Shown: piece after piece, positions 27,553-37,177 of the stretch
How the letters are laid out: every line of letters starts with the position of its first letter
Numbering within the stretch: position 1 is the stretch's first letter
DNA from: Streptomyces canus
GTDB lineage: Bacteria > Actinomycetota > Actinomycetes > Streptomycetales > Streptomycetaceae
Assembly: GCF_030816965.1 (NCBI RefSeq)
Contig: NZ_JAUSYQ010000002.1
Coordinates: 6,190,001 to 6,254,000 of the forward strand
DNA length: 64,000 nt
Reading direction: 5' to 3'
Translations under genes and position numbers: made by a program
Notes under the pieces: model-generated
What the model was told of the DNA's origin: nothing
The model's database searches: none
The model's input: the letters and a program-made list of their open reading frames with translations, nothing else

Positions 27553-27879
27553 TCAATTGTTCGATGCGTCGCTCCCCACGGACGACGCGGACACCAGCCG
27601 GTGCCGCGCCCGCCCCATGAGCTCCTCGCGCTCGTCCTCGGTCAGCCCGCCCCACACGCCGTACGGCTCTCTCACTGCGAGCGCGTGCGCCGCGCATTGC
27701 GCGCGCACCGGGCACCTCATGCAGACCTCTTTGGCCGAGTTCTCGCGAGCGCTCCGGGCCGCACCGCGCTCGCCCTCCGGATGGAAGAAGAGCGAGCTGT
27801 CCACCCCGCGGCAGGCGGCCAGGAGCTGCCAGTCCCACAGGTCCGCGTTCGGTCCGGGAAGGCGGGAGAAATCTGCCAT
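27553..27879 (-). CDS. whiD: WhiD, WhiB-like iron-sulfur developmental regulator
   Basis: This 108-residue protein matches WhiD of S. coelicolor in length and in its start (MADFSRLPGPNADLWDWQLL). The four cluster ligands are C23, C53, C56 and C62 (AACRG and VCMRCPVRAQC). The GVWGG turn and following basic residues are present. WhiD is a [4Fe-4S] protein that binds the vegetative sigma factor and is needed late in sporulation. It sits divergently from bldM as in other Streptomyces. The tail (SASSVGSDASNN) is variable between species. An AAGGGG site precedes the ATG. Confidence 0.95.
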   Translation of the reverse strand: MADFSRLPGPNADLWDWQLLAACRGVDSSLFFHPEGERGAARSARENSAKEVCMRCPVRAQCAAHALAVREPYGVWGGLTEDEREELMGRARHRLVSASSVGSDASNN

Positions 27880-27955
27880 TGCGTGACCCCTTGTAGCCGT
27901 TCTGGGCGGATACGGTGTCCACGACCGTACATCTACGATCTAAGGAGATGAAAAT

Positions 27956-28084
27956 ATGACTCATTGCGAATCTAGCCTCAGACACCAGAGAATGGGAAGA
28001 AAAGGGTCTGAATGGGGCATGGGTTGTGATGAAACGTTGCGGGTCCGCCGCGCATGTCTGCACCGTGTCCGCGCCCTCACGTAG
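27956..28084 (+). CDS. Possible 42-codon ORF between whiD and bldM
   Basis: A strong ribosome site (AAGGAGAT, 27942-27949) stands six bases before ATG 27956, which opens a 42-codon frame starting MTHCESSLRHQRMG and ending at TAG 28082. The codons are not GC-biased at third positions, and the region is the AT-richer regulatory gap between two developmental genes, so it may be untranslated leader instead. No homologue is recognised. Confidence 0.25.
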   Translation: MTHCESSLRHQRMGRKGSEWGMGCDETLRVRRACLHRVRALT

Positions 28085-28108
28085 AGTGCCGAAGACAGTG
28101 CGCAGCCC

Positions 28109-28136
28109 CGTAACTCTTTCGGGTGACCGTCGTTGA
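28109..28136 (+). promoter_or_regulatory. Candidate ECF (BldN-type) promoter of bldM
   Basis: CGTAAC (28109-28114) and CGTTGA (28131-28136) are 16 bases apart, resembling promoters read by the developmental sigma factor BldN. It is established in S. coelicolor that one bldM promoter depends on BldN. The match to this exact sequence is from memory. A leader of about 115 bases would result. Confidence 0.6.
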
Positions 28137-28260
28137 GAGTGCGGAGGCGGTTGAAAACACAAACGCTCGGACAGGCGTCCGAGTCGGTCGACCGCACAGG
28201 TGACGATTTCGTACCAGCCTGGAGGCTCAAGGTGACGTGCATCAGCTGCGGAGGACGGCC

Positions 28261-28872
28261 ATGACATCCGTCCTCGTCTGCGACGACTCCCCGCTTGCCC
28301 GAGAGGCGCTCCGCCGCGCGGTCGCGACCGTGCCCGGCGTCGAGCGCGTGACGACCGCGGCCAACGGCGAGGAAGTCCTCCGCCGCTGGGGCGCGGACCG
28401 TTCGGACCTGATTCTGATGGACGTACGCATGCCCGGTCTGGGCGGCGTCGAGACCGTACGGCGGCTGCTGTCCGCGGACCCCGGTGCGCGCATCATCATG
28501 CTCACGGTCGCGGAGGACCTCGACGGGGTCGCTCTCGCGGTGGCCGCGGGTGCCCGGGGCTACCTCCACAAGGACGCCTCACGTGCGGAGTTGCGCGCCA
28601 CGGTGACGCAGGCGCTCGCCGACCCGACCTGGCGGCTCGCCCCGCGTCGCCTGCGGTCGGCGGAGATGGGCGCGGCGCCCACTCTCACCGCGCGTGAGAT
28701 TCAGGTGCTCGAAGGCATGAGTCACGGTCGCTCCAACGCGGAGATCGGGCGTGAGCTCTTTCTCTCCGAGGACACCGTCAAGACGCATGCCCGGCGGCTG
28801 TTCAAGAAGCTCGGCGCTTCGGACCGGGCGCACGCTGTCGCGCTCGGGTTTCGTTGGGGCCTGGTTCGTTGA
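28261..28872 (+). CDS. bldM: BldM, orphan response regulator of aerial development
   Basis: This 203-residue protein starts at ATG 28261 (MTSVLVCDDSPLAREALRRA). The receiver domain has D8, D9 and the phosphorylation-site residue D54 in LILMDVRMPGL; in S. coelicolor that Asp is dispensable. The C-terminal NarL/FixJ helix-turn-helix reads TAREIQVLEGMSHGRSNAEI and VKTHARRLFKKLGASD. BldM acts as a homodimer on early developmental genes and as a heterodimer with WhiI on late ones. There is no sensor kinase gene beside it, as expected. Confidence 0.95.
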   Translation: MTSVLVCDDSPLAREALRRAVATVPGVERVTTAANGEEVLRRWGADRSDLILMDVRMPGLGGVETVRRLLSADPGARIIMLTVAEDLDGVALAVAAGARGYLHKDASRAELRATVTQALADPTWRLAPRRLRSAEMGAAPTLTAREIQVLEGMSHGRSNAEIGRELFLSEDTVKTHARRLFKKLGASDRAHAVALGFRWGLVR

Positions 28873-28949
28873 GCGCCTCGCCGTAGTGCAGCCGCCGGTC
28901 GTTGGCGGCTGATCGCGCCCACGCGGCGTAGCCGCAGACAGATGCAGCC

Positions 28950-28971
28950 CCGCGCCCCTGAAGGGGCGCGG
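28950..28971 (+). terminator. GC hairpin after bldM, Streptomyces dispersed repeat type
   Basis: CCGCGCCCC pairs with GGGGCGCGG around TGAA. The surrounding text (GCAGCCCCGCGCCCC and TCGCGCCCACGCG) resembles a dispersed intergenic element common in Streptomyces; the second string recurs near 33184. It probably ends the bldM transcript. Confidence 0.55.
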
Positions 28972-29093
28972 TTGCGGGGTCGGCCGGGCAGTCCCTCCGG
29001 CGCCCGCTGCCTGTTTCGGCGCGGATGCCGCATCCTTGAGATGTGGAGTCTCTCGGGGACGAGTCGGTCGAGCGGAAGGGGAGGGCGCAGGGT

Positions 29094-29771
29094 ATGGGTT
29101 CCGGCGCACCTGCTCATAACGCTTCGGTGCACAACAACCAGCGCGATGCCACGGATCCAACGACGCCAAGGCACCATGGACCGATGCGCGACGACGAGGC
29201 GGCTCATCCCCATGGAGCGATCGGTGCGCTCGTCCACAGTGCCGTGGAAGGAGACGAGCAGGCCACGCACGACCTGCTCGCCCACGTTCACCCGCTGGCC
29301 CTGCGCTACTGCCGCACCCGGCTGTCCCGTCTCCCGGGTGACGCCCGGCACTTCGTGGAGGACCTCGCGCAGGAGGTCTGTGTAGCCGTCCTCCTCGCCC
29401 TGCCGCGCTACCGCGACACCGGACGCCCCTTCGAGGCGTTCGTCTTCGCCATCGCCGCGCACAAGGTCGCCGACCTGCAGCGCGCGGCCATGCGCCACCC
29501 CGGTTCGACGGCGGTGCCGTCCGACGAGATGCCGGAGCGGCCCGACGACTCGCTCGGCCCCGAGGAGCGGGCGCTGCTCAGCAGCGACGCCGAATGGGCC
29601 AAGAAACTGCTGGCCAACCTCCCCGAGAACCAGCGCGAGCTGCTCCTGCTGCGGATCGCCGTGGGGTTGACGGCAGAGGAGACGGGTCAGATGTTGGGAA
29701 TGTCACCCGGTGCGGTCCGCGTGGCGCAGCACCGGGCGCTGAGCAGGTTGCGGGCGCTGGCCGAGCAGTAG
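29094..29771 (+). CDS. shbA: ECF sigma factor, probable ShbA (SigD-like)
   Basis: By position (between bldM and guaB) and sequence this is the ECF sigma factor that, in S. griseus, drives transcription of hrdB, the main vegetative sigma gene; its M. tuberculosis positional counterpart is sigD. I use ATG 29094 (GGGAGG about ten bases upstream), giving 225 residues; ATG 29184 ([11 protein letters not shown]) is the alternative. Region 2 is [20 protein letters not shown] and [17 protein letters not shown]; region 4 is [20 protein letters not shown]. No anti-sigma gene is adjacent. The shbA name rests on synteny recalled from memory. Confidence 0.8.
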   Translation: MGSGAPAHNASVHNNQRDATDPTTPRHHGPMRDDEAAHPHGAIGALVHSAVEGDEQATHDLLAHVHPLALRYCRTRLSRLPGDARHFVEDLAQEVCVAVLLALPRYRDTGRPFEAFVFAIAAHKVADLQRAAMRHPGSTAVPSDEMPERPDDSLGPEERALLSSDAEWAKKLLANLPENQRELLLLRIAVGLTAEETGQMLGMSPGAVRVAQHRALSRLRALAEQ

Positions 29772-29878
29772 GGCGCGCTCCTGAACGGGCGGCGCGCCGC
29801 TTCCGTACGGGCATACGAGGCCCGGAGCGGGTCCGGACCGTGGAATCCGTGGAATGTGACGCCCTTGCTTCCCGTTAG

Positions 29879-31423
<1,545 letters not shown>

Positions 31424-31528
31424 TCTCTACGCGCGCGTGAGGGCGGTCCCGGAGCATCCGGGGCCGCCCTTGTCGTACCCGTCGGCGATACTGGAAGACG
31501 CTGAACGCATCAGGGAAAGGCCACACAC

Positions 31529-32653
31529 GTGACTGAGATCGAGATCGGGCGCGGCAAGCGCGGCCGCCGGGCGTACGCCTTCGACGACATCGCCGTCGTC
31601 CCCAGCCGCCGTACGCGCGACCCGAAGGAGGTCTCGATCGCCTGGCAGATCGACGCCTACCGCTTCGAGCTGCCCTTCCTGGCCGCCCCCATGGACTCGG
31701 TCGTCTCCCCGGCCACCGCGATCCGCATCGGCGAGCTCGGCGGCCTGGGCGTCCTGAACCTCGAAGGCCTGTGGACCCGGTACGAGGACCCGCAGCCGCT
31801 GCTCGACGAGATCGCCGGGCTGGACGTGGACGCCGCGACCCGCCGCCTTCAGGAGATCTACGCCGCTCCCATCAAGGAGGAGCTGATCGGGCAGCGCATC
31901 AAGGAGGTGCGCGACTCGGGCGTGGTCACCGCGGCCGCGCTCTCCCCGCAGCGCACGGCGCAGTTCTCCAAGGCAGTGGTGGACGCGGGCGTGGACATCT
32001 TCGTCATCCGCGGCACGACGGTCTCGGCGGAGCACGTCTCCGGTTCGCACGAGCCGCTGAACCTGAAGCAGTTCATCTACGAACTCGACGTCCCGGTGAT
32101 CGTCGGCGGCTGCGCCACCTACACCGCTGCCCTGCACCTGATGCGCACCGGCGCGGCGGGCGTCCTGGTCGGCTTCGGCGGCGGCGCGGCGCACACCACG
32201 CGCAACGTGCTGGGCATCCAGGTCCCGATGGCGACCGCGGTGGCCGACGTGGCCGCGGCCCGGCGTGACTACATGGACGAGTCCGGCGGCCGGTACGTGC
32301 ACGTCATCGCCGACGGTGGTGTGGGCTGGTCCGGCGACCTGCCCAAGGCGATCGCCTGTGGCGCGGACGCCGTGATGATGGGCTCCCCGCTGGCCCGTGC
32401 CACGGACGCGCCCGGCCGCGGCCACCACTGGGGCATGGAGGCCGTCAACGAGGAGCTGCCGCGCGGCAAGAAGGTCGACCTCGGCACGGTCGGCACGATC
32501 GAGGAGGTACTGGCGGGCCCCTCGCACATTCCCGACGGCTCCATGAACTTCTTCGGGGCGCTGCGGCGGGCCATGGCCACGACCGGGTACAGCGAGCTGA
32601 AGGAGTTCCAGCGGGTCGAGGTCACGGTGGCCGACTCGCAGCACAAGCGGTAG
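31529..32653 (+). CDS. guaB3: GuaB3 family IMP dehydrogenase-related protein
   Basis: This 374-residue paralogue lacks CBS domains and belongs to the actinobacterial GuaB3 group, whose members are reported GMP reductase-like or of unclear activity. It starts GTG 31529 with EIEIGRGKRGRRAYAFDDIA. The barrel retains AAPMDSVVSPATAIRIGELG and VIADGGVGWSGDLPKAIACG, typical of the IMPDH/GMPR fold. It is on the same strand as guaB and probably shares its transcript, ending at the strong terminator at 32670. Confidence 0.92.
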   Translation: MTEIEIGRGKRGRRAYAFDDIAVVPSRRTRDPKEVSIAWQIDAYRFELPFLAAPMDSVVSPATAIRIGELGGLGVLNLEGLWTRYEDPQPLLDEIAGLDVDAATRRLQEIYAAPIKEELIGQRIKEVRDSGVVTAAALSPQRTAQFSKAVVDAGVDIFVIRGTTVSAEHVSGSHEPLNLKQFIYELDVPVIVGGCATYTAALHLMRTGAAGVLVGFGGGAAHTTRNVLGIQVPMATAVADVAAARRDYMDESGGRYVHVIADGGVGWSGDLPKAIACGADAVMMGSPLARATDAPGRGHHWGMEAVNEELPRGKKVDLGTVGTIEEVLAGPSHIPDGSMNFFGALRRAMATTGYSELKEFQRVEVTVADSQHKR

Positions 32654-32669
32654 GTCCTACGACGCCTGA

Positions 32670-32703
32670 AGGGCCGGTCACCCCGGGTGGGGTGGCCGGC
32701 CCT
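32670..32703 (+). terminator. Terminator after guaB3
   Basis: A 15-base-pair stem with one mismatch (AGGGCCGGTCACCCC against GGGGTGGCCGGCCCT) with a four-base loop, followed by TTT, 16 bases after the guaB3 stop. Confidence 0.88.
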
Positions 32704-32946
32704 TTCGCGTGCCCCGGGGCTTCGCGAGGGACGGCGCGTGGGGTGGCGCCGGGGCGCGCGGTTGCGTTCAGGGCGGGAACTGGCTGGTCAGCCGGGCCGA
32801 GGGCGATAACGTCCGTGTCGGCGCCCCGGTCTTCCGGAGCGCCCCCTTCCAAGGATGTAGTTCCAGACCCCGCTCCTCGGGGCCTGGCCCGATGTCCGAC
32901 GGACCGTCTACCAGGCCACTGGGCGGTGCTGTGGAAGGGGGCGCCG

Positions 32947-33042
32947 ATGGGTCGCCACCGTAAGCCCACCCGCTGGGACCGGATCCGTCTGTGGACGGTG
33001 AAGTGCCGGAGGAGGTGGATCTTGCGGATTTTCGGATGGTGA
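32947..33042 (+). CDS. Possible 31-residue Arg/Trp-rich peptide
   Basis: ATG 32947 follows GGAAGGGGG with a six-base gap, a convincing ribosome site. The peptide begins MGRHRKPTRWDRIRLWTVKC and ends ILRIFGW; it has ten Arg/Lys-type residues, four Trp and one Cys, hence a strongly cationic and amphipathic character. It stands alone in a 550-base gap between the guaB3 terminator and the convergent dehydrogenase-like gene. No family is recognised; it could be a small membrane-active or RNA-binding protein, or a chance frame. Confidence 0.4.
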   Translation: MGRHRKPTRWDRIRLWTVKCRRRWILRIFGW

Positions 33043-33200
33043 GCGGCCGCCCCCAGAAGACATAGGGGCGGACACTCCGTGAACCATCCAGGAGCCTGCC
33101 ACAGTGGCCCCTGCGGTGGGCTCCACCTGTCTCCGTAAGGTACCCGTGCCGCGCCCCGCATGCCACCGGCCCCGGAGCCCGTCGCGCCCACGCGCCCCCT

Positions 33201-34418
33201 TCACAACCTGTGCGCCGCCCCCGTAGGTGTGGCCCCCCGCGTGTCCAGCAGCAGCTGCGCCTTCACCGACAGGCCCTGGAGGTCGTACGTCCGGTGCTGC
33301 TGGAGCAGGATCGTCAGGTCCGCGTCGGCCGCCGCCTCGTAGAGGGAGTCCGCGCGCGGGACCGGCCGGTCCAGGACGCTCCAGGACGGGATGTGGGGGT
33401 CGTGGTAGCTGACGGCGGCGCCGAGTTCCATCAGGCGTACGGCGACCTCCTGAGCGGGGGTGCCCTGCTGGTCGGCGAGGTCGGGCTTGTAGGTGACGCC
33501 CAGCAGGAGGACGCGGGCACCCCGCGCGGACTTGCCGTGCTCGTTGAGGAGAGCGGCGGCGCGCTGGACGACGTACCGGGGCATCTGGTCGTTGACCTGC
33601 CGGGCGAGTTCGACCATGCGCAGGGTGCGGCCGCCGCCGGGGCTGCCGCCGGTCAGGTCGCGCGGGACCGCGTGACCGCCGACGCCCGGGCCGGGGCGGA
33701 AGGCCTGGAAGCCGAACGGCTTGGTCTCCGCGCAGCGGATGACGTCCCAGAGGTCGACGCCGAGATCGTGGCAGAGGACGGCCATCTCGTTGACGAGGGC
33801 GATGTTGACGTGCCGGAAGTTGGTCTCCAGGAGCTGAACCGTCTCCGCCTCTCGCGGGCCACGCGCGCGTACCACCTTGTCGGTGAGGCGCGAGTAGAAG
33901 GCGGCGGCCGACTCCGTGCACGCGGGCGTGAGGCCGCCGATCACCTTGGGGGTGTTGGCGGGCGTGAAGTCGCGGTTGCCCGGGTCCACGCGGCTGGGGG
34001 AGTAGGCGAGGTGGAAGTCGCGGCCCGCACGCAGACCCGAGCCCTTCTCCAGGAGGGGGCGCAGGAACTCCTCGGTGGTGCCCGGGGGCACGGGGGACTC
34101 CAGGATGACGGTCGTGTGCGGGCGCAGGTGCGTGCTCAGCGTGCGGGCGGCCCCCTCCACCTGGCTCAGGTCCAGGCCGCCGTCCGGGGCCGGCGGGGTC
34201 GGTGCGCAGATGACCGCCGTACGGACGCGGCCGAGTTCGGCCGGCCCCGCGGCCGTCCGGAAGCCCCCCGAGAGCATCCGGCGCAGTTCTGCGGGGCTGA
34301 GGGAGCCGGCCTCGGGGCCGGTGCGGTAGCCGAGGGTGGAGATACCGGCGGCGACAGCGGCCTGGGCCAGGGGCAGTCCGTAGGGGCCGAGTCCGATCAC
34401 GGCGAGATCTGCGGGCAT
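33201..34418 (-). CDS. UDP-glucose/GDP-mannose dehydrogenase-like pseudoenzyme
   Basis: This 405-residue protein has the full three-domain layout of nucleotide-sugar dehydrogenases: NAD-binding start LAVIGLGPYGLPLAQAAVAAG, central NIALVNEMAVLCHDLGVDLW, and C-terminal domain VLLLGVTYKPDLADQQGTPA with SYHDPHIP. All four residues that do the chemistry in the family are changed: the Glu of SPER is Ser (AYSPSRVDPGN), the Lys and Asn of KLLENTF are Gln and Thr (VQLLETNFR, Q195), and the Cys of GGHC is Ala (GVGGHAVPRDL, A250). It is therefore very probably not an oxidoreductase; nucleotide-sugar binding may remain. GGAAGG precedes ATG 34418. Confidence 0.88.
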   Translation of the reverse strand: MPADLAVIGLGPYGLPLAQAAVAAGISTLGYRTGPEAGSLSPAELRRMLSGGFRTAAGPAELGRVRTAVICAPTPPAPDGGLDLSQVEGAARTLSTHLRPHTTVILESPVPPGTTEEFLRPLLEKGSGLRAGRDFHLAYSPSRVDPGNRDFTPANTPKVIGGLTPACTESAAAFYSRLTDKVVRARGPREAETVQLLETNFRHVNIALVNEMAVLCHDLGVDLWDVIRCAETKPFGFQAFRPGPGVGGHAVPRDLTGGSPGGGRTLRMVELARQVNDQMPRYVVQRAAALLNEHGKSARGARVLLLGVTYKPDLADQQGTPAQEVAVRLMELGAAVSYHDPHIPSWSVLDRPVPRADSLYEAAADADLTILLQQHRTYDLQGLSVKAQLLLDTRGATPTGAAHRL

Positions 34419-34703
34419 GGCGTGGGCCGTCCTTCCCAGTAACCGAAGCGGGACAGGTGCGCAAGCCCTGTGGACTGGACGAGCGAGCGCAATGTCACAC
34501 TAGGAGTAAATATGACCGAAATACGTCATTGATTCCGTGTGTCTTCCTGCGGGGTTGTGAGCCTGAGCGGCCTGCGGGGTACGCGGCGGTGAAAGTTGTC
34601 CACAGGCTGAGGGCGACTGGTGGCCGAAGTCGGGCAAGCCGGTCAGACTTTGGGCACGGGCGGGTACGTGGGAGACCAGCGCGATCGACAGCGGGAGGCA
34701 GTG

Positions 34704-36410
34704 GTGAGGACAGCGACACTGGGGCCGGCACAGCGTGCCGAGTCACTCGCATCAATGGCCGAGCGCGAACTGGACATCCTGGTGGTGGGAGCCGGCGTGG
34801 TCGGTGCGGGTACCGCGCTCGACGCGGTGACCCGGGGCCTGTCCGTGGGACTGGTCGAGGCGCGTGACTGGGCGTCGGGCACCTCCAGCCGCTCCAGCAA
34901 GCTGATTCACGGCGGTCTGCGCTATCTCGAGATGCTCGACTTCCCCCTCGTACGCGAGGCGTTGAAAGAGCGCGGACTGCTCCTCGAGCGGCTCGCCCCG
35001 CATCTCGTGAAGCCCGTGCCCTTCCTGTACCCCTTGCAGCACAAGGGCTGGGAGCGCCTGTACGCCGGCTCGGGCGTCGCGCTCTACGACGCCATGTCGA
35101 TGGCCCGCGGGCACGGTCGGGGTCTGCCCACGCACCGGCACCTGAGCCACCGTCACGCCCTGCGCGTGGCGCCCGCCCTGAGGAAGGACGCGCTGGTCGG
35201 GGCACTTCAGTACTACGACGCCCAGATGGACGACGCTCGCTTCGTGGCCACCCTCGTGCGCACGGCGACCGCCTACGGTGCCAAGACCGCCAACCGCGCC
35301 CGGGTGACCGGGTTCCTGCGCGAGGGCGAGCGCGTGGTCGGGGCCCGGGTGCAGGACGTCGAGGCGGGCGGGGAGTACGAGATCCGCGCCAAGCAGGTGG
35401 TCAACGCGACCGGGGTGTGGACCGACGACACCCAGGCGATGGTCGGCGAGCGGGGACAGTTCCACGTCCGCGCCTCCAAGGGCATCCACCTCGTCGTGCC
35501 CAAAGACCGCATCCACTCCTCGACCGGGCTGATCCTGCGCACCGAGAAGTCCGTGCTCTTCGTCATTCCCTGGGGCCGGCACTGGATCATCGGCACCACC
35601 GACACCGACTGGGACCTCGACAAAGCCCACCCGGCCGCCTCCAGCGCGGACATCGACTACCTGCTGGAGCACGTGAACTCGGTGCTCGCGGTGCCGCTGA
35701 CCCGGGACGACGTCCAGGGCGTGTACGCGGGCCTCAGGCCCCTGCTCGCCGGGGAGTCGGACGCCACCAGCAAGCTCTCGCGTGAGCACACCGTGGCGCA
35801 TCCGGTGCCGGGACTCGTCGTGGTGGCGGGCGGCAAGTACACGACCTACCGGGTGATGGCCAAGGACGCCGTCGACGAGGCGGTGCACGGACTCGACACC
35901 CGGGTCGCCGAATGTGTCACGGAGGACGTGCCGTTGCTGGGCGCCGAGGGCTACCGGGCGCTGTGGAACGCGCGGGCGCGGATCGCGGCGCGCACCGGGC
36001 TTCATGTCGTCCGCGTGGAGCATCTGCTGAATCGGTATGGCGCCCTTGCCGAGGAGGTCCTCGACCTCATCGCCTCGGACGCCACGCTGGGCGAGCCGCT
36101 TCAGGCCGCCGACGACTATCTGCGCGCCGAGGTCGTCTACGCCGCCTCCCACGAGGGCGCGCGGCACCTGGACGACGTGCTGACCCGGCGCACCCGTATC
36201 TCCATCGAGACCTTCGACCGGGGTGTGCGCTCCGCCCGCGAGGCCGCCGAGTTGATGGCGCCGGTGCTCGGCTGGAACAAGGACCAGATCGAGCGCGAGG
36301 TCGAGCACTACGAGAAGCGGGTGGAGGCGGAGCGCGAGTCGCAGCGGCAGCCGGACGACCTGACCGCGGACGCGGCGCGGTTGGGGGCGCCGGACATCGC
36401 GCCACTCTGA
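34704..36410 (+). CDS. glpD: FAD-dependent glycerol-3-phosphate dehydrogenase
   Basis: This 568-residue flavoenzyme oxidises sn-glycerol-3-phosphate to dihydroxyacetone phosphate at the membrane. The start is GTG 34704 (GGGAGG five bases upstream); the frame continues upstream without a ribosome site. FAD motif: DILVVGAGVVGAGTALDA; family signatures: RSSKLIHGGLRYLEMLDFPL and IPWGRHWIIGTTDTDWD. The C-terminal helical domain is intact. No glpF or glpK is adjacent, unlike the inducible glp operon of Streptomyces, so this is the stand-alone copy found in this locus. Confidence 0.95.
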   Translation: MRTATLGPAQRAESLASMAERELDILVVGAGVVGAGTALDAVTRGLSVGLVEARDWASGTSSRSSKLIHGGLRYLEMLDFPLVREALKERGLLLERLAPHLVKPVPFLYPLQHKGWERLYAGSGVALYDAMSMARGHGRGLPTHRHLSHRHALRVAPALRKDALVGALQYYDAQMDDARFVATLVRTATAYGAKTANRARVTGFLREGERVVGARVQDVEAGGEYEIRAKQVVNATGVWTDDTQAMVGERGQFHVRASKGIHLVVPKDRIHSSTGLILRTEKSVLFVIPWGRHWIIGTTDTDWDLDKAHPAASSADIDYLLEHVNSVLAVPLTRDDVQGVYAGLRPLLAGESDATSKLSREHTVAHPVPGLVVVAGGKYTTYRVMAKDAVDEAVHGLDTRVAECVTEDVPLLGAEGYRALWNARARIAARTGLHVVRVEHLLNRYGALAEEVLDLIASDATLGEPLQAADDYLRAEVVYAASHEGARHLDDVLTRRTRISIETFDRGVRSAREAAELMAPVLGWNKDQIEREVEHYEKRVEAERESQRQPDDLTADAARLGAPDIAPL

Positions 36411-36462
36411 AGACCCGGGGTGGGTTCGGCTGCGGCTCGACCGAGTGGCACTGGTCCGCGCA

Positions 36463-36920
36463 TCACTCGAACGAGTGTCGCGAGCTGGGATCTTCGTTCG
36501 GAACCCGGTCGTTCTCCTGGGTGCGGGGGCAGAACTCGGCGGCGAGCAGGGCCGGTTCGAGGCCGGGGTCTGCCATCGACGCCGTGTTCACGCGGAAGGT
36601 GAGGACGCGACGTCCGCCGACCGTGTCTCCGGTGCGCACGTAGCTGGAACGAAAGCGCGGGCCGCGCTGGTCTCACTCGTCGACCAGGCCGGTATCGGGG
36701 CGGCGGGCAGCAACGGCCGCTCCCCGTCCAGCAGGTGTGCCGGTCACCGGGTGCCGCCGTCGATGTCCGCCGTCCGCATCGAGCCGCTCACGTCGAGGAC
36801 GAGATTGACCTGGGGCGTGTCCGGCGGACGAGTGCCTGGTGTCGGGCGCGGGTGGCCACCGAGGGGGCCGGCTCCTGCGCCACGGCGCCCACGCTGCCGG
36901 TGATGCGGCCGTTGTGCCCC
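36463..36920 (-). pseudogene. Decayed von Willebrand factor A (VWA) domain gene
   Basis: No intact gene fills the 770 bases between glpD and the first kinase. On the minus strand, however, one frame reads TPQVNLVLDVSGSMRTADID (the MIDAS metal site D-x-S-G-S of a VWA domain) near 36770-36840, preceded in another frame by a signal-like ITGSVGAVAQEPAPSVAT. After a stop, a third stretch (SYVRTGDTVGGRRVLTFRVN, then AEFCPRTQEND) runs to a stop at 36463 with GC-rich third positions. At least two frame breaks and loss of most of the domain show a dead gene. Confidence 0.65.
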
Positions 36921-37177
36921 CACACCGTCGCCGCCGCACGGCGTGCGGGAGGCCCTGAGGCCTGTCGTCCCATTCCCCCTGCCACGCCTGGCACGCGTCC
37001 TCGGCCCAGGCGGGCGGGAGCCGTGGGCCGAGGGGTGCCGCGGGCCGGCGGGGTCTCTGGGCCGACATCGCCGGGCCGTGCCGCGGGCGAGGCGGAGCCA
37101 GGGGCACCCTGGGCGTCGGGCACTTGTCGGGTGAGGGACAATGGAGGCTCTGTCAGGGCGGGTTCATGAGGGGACGC

